NCBI GenBank assembly: GCA_021807585.1 | Contig: JAKBCQ010000259.1 | Location: forward strand, 1 to 5,342 | DNA length: 5,342 nucleotides | Direction of reading: 5' to 3' | Source: Planctomycetota bacterium | GTDB lineage: Bacteria; Planctomycetota; Planctomycetia; Isosphaerales; Isosphaeraceae | In this document: positions 1 through 5,342 of the stretch, piece by piece | Layout: each line of letters begins with the position of its first letter | How positions within the stretch are numbered: position 1 is the first letter of the stretch | Made by a program: the position numbers and the translations under genes | The notes under the pieces: model-generated | The model's input: only the letters and a program-made list of their open reading frames with translations | The model's database searches: none | Told to the model about the DNA's origin: nothing

Positions 1-1
1 G

Positions 2-661
2 CTGGAAACGGTTTTTCAATCGGTTCCTTATCCCGCGCTTTCAAGCTTTCCTGTTCAACCACGGAGCATTTCTTTATATCGAGCCGAGGAGATGACCGCG
101 ACGGGGGGTGCGATCGCGCTCGAGCGCGAAGGCGACGGCAAGGAGTGGATTCGGAACGATTCGACGATCGAACTGCGCGACGCCGAGCTGATTGACGTCG
201 ACCTTTATGCGAAAAGCGAAAAGAAAAAGGGGAGGATTCGCATCGGAACGATCGCGCCGAAGACGAAGGTCGCGGTTCCCGGTTCGACCGAGGGGGGGGC
301 GTCGTCGAGCGTTGGAATCGGATCGGCGTCGACCGCGGCTCTTGACGACCGCGGGATCGGCAAGCTTGATCCTGCGGATTTTTTGGAAATGGCGGCGTCT
401 TATCGCTGGGATCAATCGGCGGATCGGGGCGAGTTGAGGCTCGTCGCGTGGACCGCGGGCGCTCGCGACGGCGCGTCGATTACCCCCGAGGTCGAGCGGA
501 AAACGGGGATGACGATCGTCGTTGCGCATTTGCGGTACGGTTCGGTCGTCGATCCCACCCCCGACCCCGCGTCGGCCGAATATGACGTGTTGGCGACGTT
601 CCAGAATCAGCCGGAAGTCAAAGAAGGTGAACGAGCCGATCCCGGGAATATCGATGAATGA
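2..661 (+). CDS. C-terminal part of an unknown protein encoded upstream of an ABC transporter (5' truncated)
   Basis: The frame is open from the left edge to the TGA at 659-661, giving 219 residues. An ATG lies at 92, but the frame continues upstream of it without a stop and the purine-rich stretch GAGGAG directly abuts it with no spacing, so the true start is probably outside the window. The visible part shows no membrane helix. It looks like a soluble, beta-rich domain: a segment with KEWIRNDSTIELRDAELID, a basic patch (AKSEKKKGR), a Gly/Ser/Ala-rich linker near PGSTEGGASSSVG, then a second unit with ELRLVAWT and MTIVVAHLRYG, ending in an acidic, proline-containing tail. I do not recognise a named family. 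Same strand and order as the following ABC ATPase suggest an accessory role in that transporter, perhaps as the soluble end of a larger membrane protein; this is inference. A run of eight G occurs at 292-299 within the linker. Confidence 0.8.
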   Translation: METVFQSVPYPALSSFPVQPRSISLYRAEEMTATGGAIALEREGDGKEWIRNDSTIELRDAELIDVDLYAKSEKKKGRIRIGTIAPKTKVAVPGSTEGGASSSVGIGSASTAALDDRGIGKLDPADFLEMAASYRWDQSADRGELRLVAWTAGARDGASITPEVERKTGMTIVVAHLRYGSVVDPTPDPASAEYDVLATFQNQPEVKEGERADPGNIDE

Positions 662-760
662 TGGGATCGGTAAAATATTATGCCATAAAATCGTGGATAT
701 GATGAGAAGTCGTTTGTCGGTCGGCGTCGATCGTTCGGTTCAACAGAAAATGAGTAAGCG
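662..760 (+). other. 99-bp spacer before the ABC ATPase, spanned by a possible 36-codon frame (654-764)
   Basis: This is the widest gap in the plus-strand cluster and is more AT-rich than the flanking genes in its first half. It is fully covered by a frame that starts at ATG 654, eight bases before the end of the upstream gene, and stops at TGA 762-764, sharing ATGA with the ATPase start. The predicted peptide is 36 residues and basic (MNDGIGKILCHKIVDMM... ending QQKMSKR). The overlaps on both sides resemble translational coupling, but the frame is short, the peptide has no recognisable motif, and its codons (AAA, ATA, TTA, AGA) are unlike the neighbours. I see no convincing promoter or terminator here. 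It could equally be a non-coding leader for the ATPase gene. Confidence 0.3.
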
Positions 761-1690
761 ATGATTGAAGTTTCGCATTTCACCAAACGATTCGGCGAGT
801 TTATCGCGGTCGACGATCTTTCGTTCACGATCGATCGCGGCGAGACGTTCGGGTTTATCGGGCCCAACGGCGCGGGGAAGAGCACGACGATTCGATTTTT
901 GGCCACGCTCTTGCGGCCGACTTCGGGGGAGGGGCGAATCGCGGGGCATTCGGTCGTCGAGGAGCCGATGGCGGTGCGCAAGGTCGTGGGCTTCATGCCC
1001 GACGATTTCGGCGTGTATGACGGCATGAAGGTTTGGGAATTTCTTGATTTTTTTGCGGTCGCTTACGAGATCCCCCGCGATCGCAGGCGGACGATTATTG
1101 GACAGGTTCTTGATCTATTGGATTTAACACACAAAAAAGACGATTATGTGAACGGGCTATCGAAGGGGATGAAGCAGCGGCTCTGTTTGGCGAAAACGCT
1201 GGTTCATGATCCGCCGGTGTTGATTTTGGACGAGCCCGCGTCGGGTCTCGATCCCCGCGCCCGGCTCGAGATGAAGGCGTTATTGAACGAGCTGCGGCGG
1301 ATGGGGAAGACGATACTGGTGTCGAGCCATATCTTATCGGAGCTCGCCGATTTTTGTACGTCGATCGGGATCATCGAGCGGGGTCGGTTGCTCGCGGCGG
1401 GGAGCATCCAGGAGATTCAGCGAAGGTTGCGGTCGCATCGGGTGTTGCGTGCGCGCGTGAGCGACGAATCGGCGGATCGCGCCGCTTCGATCTTGCGGGA
1501 TCATCTAAGCATACGATCGGTCGAATCGTTCGATCATTCGATCACCGCCGAGTTCGAGGGGGACGACGACGACATGGCCCGGCTGCTGCGAACGCTCGTG
1601 ACCGCGGGCGTCGGGATCGTCTCGTTCGCCGAGGAGGAGTTGAGTCTTGAGGAGGTGTTTATGATGATCACCAAGGGCGTCGTTAATTAA
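761..1690 (+). CDS. ABC-2 type transporter ATP-binding protein
   Basis: This 309-residue protein is the nucleotide-binding subunit that should hydrolyse ATP on the cytoplasmic face to drive the permease encoded next. Motifs in order: Walker A GPNGAGKST (34-42), signature LSKGMKQR (133-140), Walker B VLILDEP (153-159) with catalytic Glu158, D-loop SGLDP (161-165) and switch His190. The Q-loop region reads MPDDFGVYDGM (79-89), with Asp in place of the usual Gln (or the Glu common in ABC-2 exporters). Residues from about 215 to the end form the extra C-terminal domain typical of ABC-2 ATPases, with a DDDD run and a closing LSLEEVFMMITKG, the conserved end of CcmA/NatA-like subunits. Length is normal for the family. 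The start is well fixed: an in-frame TAA lies at 755-757, only one codon before the ATG. No strong Shine-Dalgarno is visible. The 18-bp gap to the permease indicates one operon. The substrate is unknown. Confidence 0.96.
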   Translation: MIEVSHFTKRFGEFIAVDDLSFTIDRGETFGFIGPNGAGKSTTIRFLATLLRPTSGEGRIAGHSVVEEPMAVRKVVGFMPDDFGVYDGMKVWEFLDFFAVAYEIPRDRRRTIIGQVLDLLDLTHKKDDYVNGLSKGMKQRLCLAKTLVHDPPVLILDEPASGLDPRARLEMKALLNELRRMGKTILVSSHILSELADFCTSIGIIERGRLLAAGSIQEIQRRLRSHRVLRARVSDESADRAASILRDHLSIRSVESFDHSITAEFEGDDDDMARLLRTLVTAGVGIVSFAEEELSLEEVFMMITKGVVN

Positions 1691-1708
1691 TCGAGCGAGG
1701 CCGAGGCG

Positions 1709-3397
1709 ATGTTTTTTCGAGAGAATCCCGTGCCGGCGCGCGAGTTGTCGGTGAATCTGCGGTCGCCCCGCGCGTTCGCGCTTCAGTTCGCCTTCGTGTC
1801 GTTTCTGGGGGCGGTCGTCTACTTCGCGTGGCCGAAGCACGTCGAGGCGGGTCGGCTCGTCGGCACGGGGGCGGCGCAAAATCTGTTCAATCTTTTTTTC
1901 CTGGGGCAGTATTTTTTGCTGGCGATCCTGGCGCCGACGTTCGCCGCGGGGAGCATCACGGGGGAAAAAGAACGGAAAACGTACGAGCTTTTGCTCGCGA
2001 GCCCGCTCAAGCCGTCGATGATTCTTTTCGGCAAACTGTTCTCGTCGATGGCGTATATCATTGTATTAATACTTTCTAGTTTACCGCTGATGATCTTATG
2101 TTATTTATTGGGCGGAATCGCCCTTTCGGAGATCGCGCGGGCTTATATCGTGTTTTTTTTCAGCGCCGTGACGTTCGGTCTTTTGAGCTTGGCGTGTTCG
2201 AGTTATTTCAGCCGGACGAGTTCGGCCTTGCTCGTGAGTTATCTGGTGATCTTGCCGTTGGCGCTCGTCTGCGTGGCGCTCACTCGAACCGATCCCGCCG
2301 CCGAAGACACCGTGACGCGTGATTTTATTTCGATCGCGATTCTCCCTCCCTGGTGTTTGGCGATTTGGACGATCGTCACGGCGCTCGTGACGCGTCGACT
2401 CCTGCGTCCCCCCGACGTGGGGAGCGAGGGGAAGGATGTCGTCGACGAGGAGGAGGAGATGAAGTTCGCGATCGGCGTCGTGATCGACCGCGATCTTTTT
2501 CCCGACAAGCTCTTCGCGCCCGCCAAGCGGAACGACCTGATGCCCGACGGAACGAATCCCGTCCTCGATAAAGAACTTCGGAGCGAGATCTTCAGCCAGG
2601 GAACGCTGATGCTTCGCGTCGTCATTCAGGTAAGTATGCTATTATCAATACCCCTCATGGCGGTGTTTTTATTTTGGAAGCCCGATCAGGCGAGTAATTA
2701 TATCGCGTATATTATAATATTTAATATGTTGGTGGGTCCCGTTTTCTCGGCGGGGAGCGTGACGGGAGAGCGGGAACGGAAAACGCTTCCTTTATTGCTG
2801 ACGACGCTGCTCGGGCCGGGGCGGATCGTCTGGGCCAAGTTGATCGCGGCGCTCCGCGTTTCAACCGTGCTCACGTTCCTTTTGACCGAACAATTGTTTC
2901 TCGCTTATATCTTTGTCCCGCAATTGCAAGCCGTTTTCTGGCGGTTGGCGGTCGATCTTTTGATCATCGCGGTTTCGTGCTTGGCGACGACTTCGATCGG
3001 CCTGCTTTGTTCGGCGCTCGCGCGGAAAACGTCCGTCGCAATGATTACCACATATCTATCGATATTGGTTTTGTTCGTCGGTCCCGTGGGCGCCAAAATG
3101 TATTTTCAGCGGACGATCGATTCTCGGATCGAGGAAGATCGGATCGAGGTTTTCTCGGTTTTGAGCCCGTTCGCGGCGGTATTCAGCCTTCCCGAGGCGA
3201 ATTCGGATGAGACGAGGGCGTCGGCGGGGACGGGCGATCACGCCGTCAAGGCGTCGTCGTCGTGGATGATCGTCGGGGGCGTTTCGTTACCGTTGTGGTC
3301 GGTCTTCTTGTTGTTTTATCCGCCGTTCTGCGCGGTACTTTACGGGTTGACTTATCTCGCGTTCCGCCGACGGTGGTGGAGGGCCGGGATCGAATGA
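1709..3397 (+). CDS. Fused double-module ABC-2 permease (12 predicted membrane helices)
   Basis: This 562-residue inner-membrane protein is the transmembrane partner of the preceding ATPase. It is an internal tandem duplication. Module 1 starts with NPVPARELSVNLRSPRAF (6-23) and carries FAAGSITGEKERKT (78-91); module 2 starts with NPVLDKELRSEIFSQG (283-298) and carries FSAGSVTGERERKT (346-359). The EKERxT-type motif between the second and third helices of each module is characteristic of ABC-2 permeases and lies where a coupling helix would meet the ATPase. Hydrophobic segments fall roughly at 23-41, 62-80, 104-137 (may be two), 145-165, 172-192, 207-228, 301-323, 331-348, 375-403, 410-435, 442-466 and 525-552. 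A charged cytoplasmic linker of about 70 residues (229-300, with DEEEE) joins the modules, and a polar loop at 467-520 precedes the last helix. A usual ABC-2 permease is about half this length, so one chain could supply both transmembrane halves. GAGG at 1697-1700 is a plausible ribosome-binding site. Substrate and direction (probably export) are unknown. Confidence 0.93.
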   Translation: MFFRENPVPARELSVNLRSPRAFALQFAFVSFLGAVVYFAWPKHVEAGRLVGTGAAQNLFNLFFLGQYFLLAILAPTFAAGSITGEKERKTYELLLASPLKPSMILFGKLFSSMAYIIVLILSSLPLMILCYLLGGIALSEIARAYIVFFFSAVTFGLLSLACSSYFSRTSSALLVSYLVILPLALVCVALTRTDPAAEDTVTRDFISIAILPPWCLAIWTIVTALVTRRLLRPPDVGSEGKDVVDEEEEMKFAIGVVIDRDLFPDKLFAPAKRNDLMPDGTNPVLDKELRSEIFSQGTLMLRVVIQVSMLLSIPLMAVFLFWKPDQASNYIAYIIIFNMLVGPVFSAGSVTGERERKTLPLLLTTLLGPGRIVWAKLIAALRVSTVLTFLLTEQLFLAYIFVPQLQAVFWRLAVDLLIIAVSCLATTSIGLLCSALARKTSVAMITTYLSILVLFVGPVGAKMYFQRTIDSRIEEDRIEVFSVLSPFAAVFSLPEANSDETRASAGTGDHAVKASSSWMIVGGVSLPLWSVFLLFYPPFCAVLYGLTYLAFRRRWWRAGIE

Positions 3398-3403
3398 GGC
3401 GGA
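3397..3403 (+). promoter_or_regulatory. Probable ribosome-binding site for the small membrane protein
   Basis: AGGCGGA begins on the last base of the permease stop codon and sits seven bases before the ATG at 3411. It is a fair, imperfect match to the Shine-Dalgarno consensus and supports that start and tight translational linkage to the permease. Confidence 0.45.
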
Positions 3404-3410
3404 CCGATCG

Positions 3411-3968
3411 ATGAAGCTCAAGTACGCGTCCGAAATCCTCTTCGCGACCGCGTTCGGCATGGCGCTCGCGCGGGTCGGCTTCTTGGCGACGGGACGACAC
3501 GGTCGACCGTTCGGGATCCCCCCCTCGGAGAAACTCGCGCTTCTGCTCGGAGGGTTCGTCACGGGCTTTACGCTCGTGGAATTCATCGCGCTTTTGATCG
3601 AACGAGCGATTTGCCGCGGCGAACTCCGCGGCTTCGGCATCGGCCGAAAAAGTTGGTCGATCGCCGGGCTTTATGTTATTCTTAATACTTTTGTTTATGT
3701 TATCTATTTTATGATCGATCATAAAATCAATCAACGAAGCACGCCGGTTACGCCCGGTTTTTTGCTGGATCGATTGGTTATGCTTCGAAGCCGATCGATC
3801 CTGGGCGATTTATCGTGGGCGCTCGTTGCGTTGTGGATCACGGCGCGGCTCGCGGGAGACCCGCGCGAACCCACCGCCGACGCGCGCGAAATCCTCGGCC
3901 GCGTCTTCGCGGGCTTCGTCGTCGGAGCGGCGATCGCGATTCAGGCGATGATTACGTTCGGGTATTAA
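3411..3968 (+). CDS. Small multi-spanning membrane protein of the ABC transporter cluster, unknown function
   Basis: The product has 185 residues and is largely hydrophobic. Likely membrane segments lie at about 8-27, 42-64, 83-101, 133-147 and 161-183; the fourth is short and uncertain, so the count is four or five. Basic loops follow the first segment (GRHGRP), the second (ERAICRGELRGFGIGRK) and the fourth (ARLAGDPRE), while the loop after the third carries MIDHKINQRS. No catalytic or binding motif is recognisable and I cannot name a family. The start lies 13 bp after the permease stop, with an AGGCGGA element in front, so it is almost certainly translated with the ABC genes and may be an accessory membrane component; that role is inference. 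The third helix and following loop are coded by a distinctly AT-rich stretch (about 3670-3730) unlike the rest of the gene, and this stretch contains a perfect 22-bp palindrome. Confidence 0.85.
   Translation: MKLKYASEILFATAFGMALARVGFLATGRHGRPFGIPPSEKLALLLGGFVTGFTLVEFIALLIERAICRGELRGFGIGRKSWSIAGLYVILNTFVYVIYFMIDHKINQRSTPVTPGFLLDRLVMLRSRSILGDLSWALVALWITARLAGDPREPTADAREILGRVFAGFVVGAAIAIQAMITFGY
3706..3727. repeat. Perfect 22-bp palindrome inside the small membrane-protein gene
   Basis: The left arm ATTTTATGATC (3706-3716) is followed without spacer by its exact reverse complement (3717-3727). It is centred on GATC|GATC-type sequence with AT-rich flanks and is broken at 3705/3728. In the gene it codes for Tyr99 to Ile106 (YFMIDHKI), and because of the symmetry the opposite strand also reads FMIDHKI. 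As RNA it could form a 9-bp stem with a TCGA loop, but no U-tract follows, so it is not a classical terminator. It could be a dimeric-protein binding site or a chance result of AT-rich codons; the sequence alone does not decide. Confidence 0.85.
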
Positions 3969-3988
3969 TGGGTGATATTCTTCTTCGC
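3969..3988. other. 20-bp convergent junction between the ABC cluster and the minus-strand pair
   Basis: The stop TAA at 3966-3968 (plus) and the stop TAA at 3989-3991 (minus strand) face each other with 20 bp between them. No GC-rich hairpin or T-run is visible here, so any terminator must lie inside the opposing genes, or termination is factor-dependent. Confidence 0.7.
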
Positions 3989-4981
3989 TTATAACTTTTC
4001 CACCCTGCCGTCGTTGAGATACCACATTTTATCGGGGCCTTTGACGAACCCCGCGGTTTGCTTGAACGACGCGATCGGCGCCGACCGGCCTCGAACCGAA
4101 ACGACGACCGTGAAATCGGCGTCGAGCGCGGTCTTGCCGGCGCTTTTATCCGCCTGAAAATCGTCGACTTTGAATTCGATCGGAGTCCACGCGCCCGCTC
4201 CCGACGGTCGCACGCTCGCGAGCCGTCGCTTCCAGTAATCACAAAAGCCGGCATAACTCGAATATTCGGGAGTCGATCGCGCGTTCGCCGTCAACACGAG
4301 CCACATTCGCCGATAATGTGGAAAGTGATGTGAAAGCGCATCAAAATAATCACGCGCGGCCTGCTCGGGAGTCATCCTCACGGGGCGCTCGAGCGTAATT
4401 AAAATCGGATATGATAAAACCAACAACACAAAGCAGCCGATGAACAGCGCGGCGAACGCCATGCCGAACTTCATCGCCGACAACAGGGAATAAACGAGAA
4501 ATGCGACGAGCAAAGCCGCGGGGATAATTTTGACGAGTGTCGGATTCCATTCGGCGGAGCGCGTCCAGACTTCGTCGACGCGCGCCTCGGCGGTCGCTTT
4601 CGACGTTTCGCGGGGACCCGACGAATCGGTCGATTTCGACTTCTTCCGCGGCTTAGTCGCCCCTGGATCGCCGTGTTTTCCTGATAAATCGTCGTTTTTC
4701 GGCTCACGCGATCGTTCGCGTTGGGCGGATTCGAATTCGTTTTCGAACGTCACGTCGTCGGCGGATTTCACCTGCTTTTTGACGCGATCGGCGCGGGGAA
4801 CGACCGGGATCGGCGGAGGAACCGGAGCGGCGGCGGCATCGTCGTCGGGAGTGTCGTCGCCGCCGATCACCTCGTAACCGTCGTCTCCGGCGCCGGGTAC
4901 GACCGCGCGATCGTCCCTCTTGGGAGGCTCGGGAACGTCGTGAAACAGGTCGGACGGATCAAAATCCGAGTCTTTAGCCAT
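3989..4981 (-). CDS. Membrane-anchored protein with disordered N-terminus and probable NTF2-like C-terminal domain
   Basis: The 330-residue product has three parts. Residues 1-145 are low-complexity, charged and proline-rich (DDTPDDDAAAAPVPPPIP around 42-59; KPRKKSKS around 110-117) and probably disordered; they begin with a compact acidic motif, DFDPSDLFHDVPEPP. Two hydrophobic helices follow at about 149-168 and 172-197, separated by only a few residues, forming a membrane hairpin that would put both ends on the same, presumably cytoplasmic, side. The C-terminal part (about 202-330) starts with TPEQAARDYFDALSHHFPHYRRMW, then YAGFCDYWKRRL, and ends in beta-strand-like segments with WYLNDGRVEKL; this helix-then-strands layout resembles NTF2/SnoaL-like domains, a suggestion from pattern and not a proven match. 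I associate this arrangement with planctomycete hypothetical proteins. The start is supported by GGAGA seven bases upstream. It lies 45 bp downstream of the FabG-like gene and may be co-transcribed with it. Function unknown. Confidence 0.85.
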   Translation of the reverse strand: MAKDSDFDPSDLFHDVPEPPKRDDRAVVPGAGDDGYEVIGGDDTPDDDAAAAPVPPPIPVVPRADRVKKQVKSADDVTFENEFESAQRERSREPKNDDLSGKHGDPGATKPRKKSKSTDSSGPRETSKATAEARVDEVWTRSAEWNPTLVKIIPAALLVAFLVYSLLSAMKFGMAFAALFIGCFVLLVLSYPILITLERPVRMTPEQAARDYFDALSHHFPHYRRMWLVLTANARSTPEYSSYAGFCDYWKRRLASVRPSGAGAWTPIEFKVDDFQADKSAGKTALDADFTVVVSVRGRSAPIASFKQTAGFVKGPDKMWYLNDGRVEKL

Positions 4982-4988
4982 TCTTATA

Positions 4989-4993
4989 TCTCC
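4989..4993 (-). promoter_or_regulatory. Ribosome-binding site for the 330-residue membrane protein
   Basis: Read on the minus strand, GGAGA stands seven bases before the ATG at 4981-4979. It is the clearest Shine-Dalgarno in the window and fixes this start. Confidence 0.6.
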
Positions 4994-5000
4994 AATATTT

Positions 5001-5019
5001 AGTGATATATGGAATCACT
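5001..5019 (-). repeat. Small inverted repeat between the FabG-like gene and the membrane protein gene
   Basis: AGTGAT (5001-5006) and ATCACT (5014-5019) form a 6-bp stem with a 7-base loop in the 45-bp AT-rich spacer. The stem is short and AT-rich and no T-run follows on the minus strand, so it is weak as a terminator; it might be an operator or chance. Confidence 0.35.
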
Positions 5020-5026
5020 CGTAATT

Positions 5027-5342
5027 TTACCAGCCCGACCAGCCGCCGCTCGCGACGATCGTCTCGCCGTCGACATACGACGCGAGATCTGAACATAAAA
5101 ACAGGACGACCGACGCGATTTCGTTCGGGGTCGCGAAGCGTTTGAGGGGGATCGATTTGAGCATCTCGGAGCGGGCCGCCTGGGGGATCGTCGCGGCCAT
5201 CGCGGTTTCGACGACACCCGGCGCGACGGCGTTGACGCGGATCGATCGTTTCGCCGATTCGCGCGCCAGGACGCGTGTGAGCGCGATGACGCCGGCCTTC
5301 GCCGCGGCGTAATTCGCCTGGCCGAAGAACCCGCCGAGCCCC
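5027..5342 (-). CDS. fabG: FabG-like 3-oxoacyl-ACP reductase, short-chain dehydrogenase/reductase (N-terminus beyond the right edge)
   Basis: The minus-strand frame runs in from the right edge (first full codon ends at 5341) and stops at TAA (5029-5027), giving 104 residues. It begins GLGGFFGQANYAAAKAG, containing the catalytic Tyr and Lys of the SDR YxxxK motif (fragment residues 11 and 15), followed by IRVNAVAPGVVET, the conserved N-x-x-x-PG segment after the active site, then RFATPNEIASVVLFLCSDLASYVDGETIVASGG, the usual end of classical SDRs. From the Tyr to the end it matches the size of the E. coli FabG C-terminus (Tyr151 of 244). The catalytic Ser, 13 residues before the Tyr, and the Rossmann NADPH-binding glycines lie outside the window. 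FabG reduces 3-oxoacyl-ACP with NADPH in cytoplasmic fatty acid synthesis; close SDR relatives act on other carbonyls, so the precise substrate is open. The ending GGWSGW differs from the common GGMYM. The 330-residue membrane protein gene follows 45 bp downstream. Confidence 0.9.
   Translation of the reverse strand, partial: GLGGFFGQANYAAAKAGVIALTRVLARESAKRSIRVNAVAPGVVETAMAATIPQAARSEMLKSIPLKRFATPNEIASVVLFLCSDLASYVDGETIVASGGWSGW

Noticed and set aside
92..94. ATG as start of the first gene
   Set aside because: The frame stays open back to the window edge for 30 more codons and the purine-rich GAGGAG directly touches the ATG, leaving no spacing for a ribosome-binding site.
676..681. TATTAT as a -10 promoter element before the ATPase
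   Set aside because: No acceptable -35 hexamer at the right distance; the local AT-richness makes such matches likely by chance.
607..1026. 139-codon minus-strand frame opposite the ATPase start
   Set aside because: Lies antisense to the Walker A region of a clear ABC ATPase and has no recognisable motif.
3246..3734. 162-codon open frame on the minus strand opposite the permease end and small membrane protein
   Set aside because: It is antisense to two well-supported genes, rich in Arg and Thr as expected from reading GC-rich codons backwards, and crosses the boundary of two real genes. Its FMIDHKI match to the plus strand is only a result of the palindrome.
4530..4877. 115-codon plus-strand frame opposite the disordered N-terminus of the 330-residue protein
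   Set aside because: Low-complexity Ser/Gly/Arg content mirrors the GC-rich antisense strand; no ribosome-binding site or family motif.
5001..5019. Inverted repeat after the FabG-like gene as an intrinsic terminator
   Set aside because: Only six base pairs, AT-rich, and no T-run follows on the minus strand; kept only as a weak inverted repeat.
1..5342. tRNA, rRNA, CRISPR array, insertion sequence or attachment site
   Set aside because: No cloverleaf-like sequence, conserved rRNA stretch, spaced direct repeats, transposase motif or terminal inverted repeats were seen; nearly all of the window is protein coding.

Overview
The window looks like a piece of a GC-rich bacterial chromosome, most likely from the Planctomycetota. 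That assignment is an inference from three things: the double-length ABC-2 permease with repeated TGE(K/R)ERKT motifs, the ABC ATPase carrying MPDDFGVYDGM at the Q-loop position, and a 330-residue protein with a disordered N-terminus and two membrane helices, an architecture I associate with that phylum. No rRNA or other phylogenetic marker is present to confirm it. Codons ending in CG (TCG, GCG, ACG) and ATC are strongly favoured, and the hexamer CGATCG is very frequent.

The left two thirds (about 1-3968) is a co-directional plus-strand cluster: the 3' end of a gene of unknown function with a soluble C-terminus (cut by the left edge), an ABC-2 type ATPase (761-1690), its 562-residue permease, which is two ABC-2 modules fused in tandem (1709-3397), and a small multi-spanning membrane protein (3411-3968). 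Gaps after the ATPase and the permease are only 18 and 13 bp, so these three genes are very probably one operon. The 99-bp gap before the ATPase holds a 36-codon open frame that overlaps the genes on both sides. The natural reading is a transporter in which one ATPase type energises a duplicated permease, with two unknown proteins as accessory partners; the substrate cannot be read from the sequence.

The right third (3989-5342) is on the minus strand and converges on the ABC cluster with only 20 bp between stop codons. It holds the C-terminal 104 codons of a FabG-like short-chain dehydrogenase/reductase (cut by the right edge) and, 45 bp downstream in its direction of transcription, a 330-residue membrane-anchored protein with a probable NTF2-like C-terminal domain.

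The most unusual non-coding-type signals are a perfect 22-bp palindrome inside the small membrane-protein gene (3706-3727), the CGATCG excess, and the bridging small frame at 654-764. There is no sign of mobile elements, CRISPR arrays, tRNAs or rRNAs.
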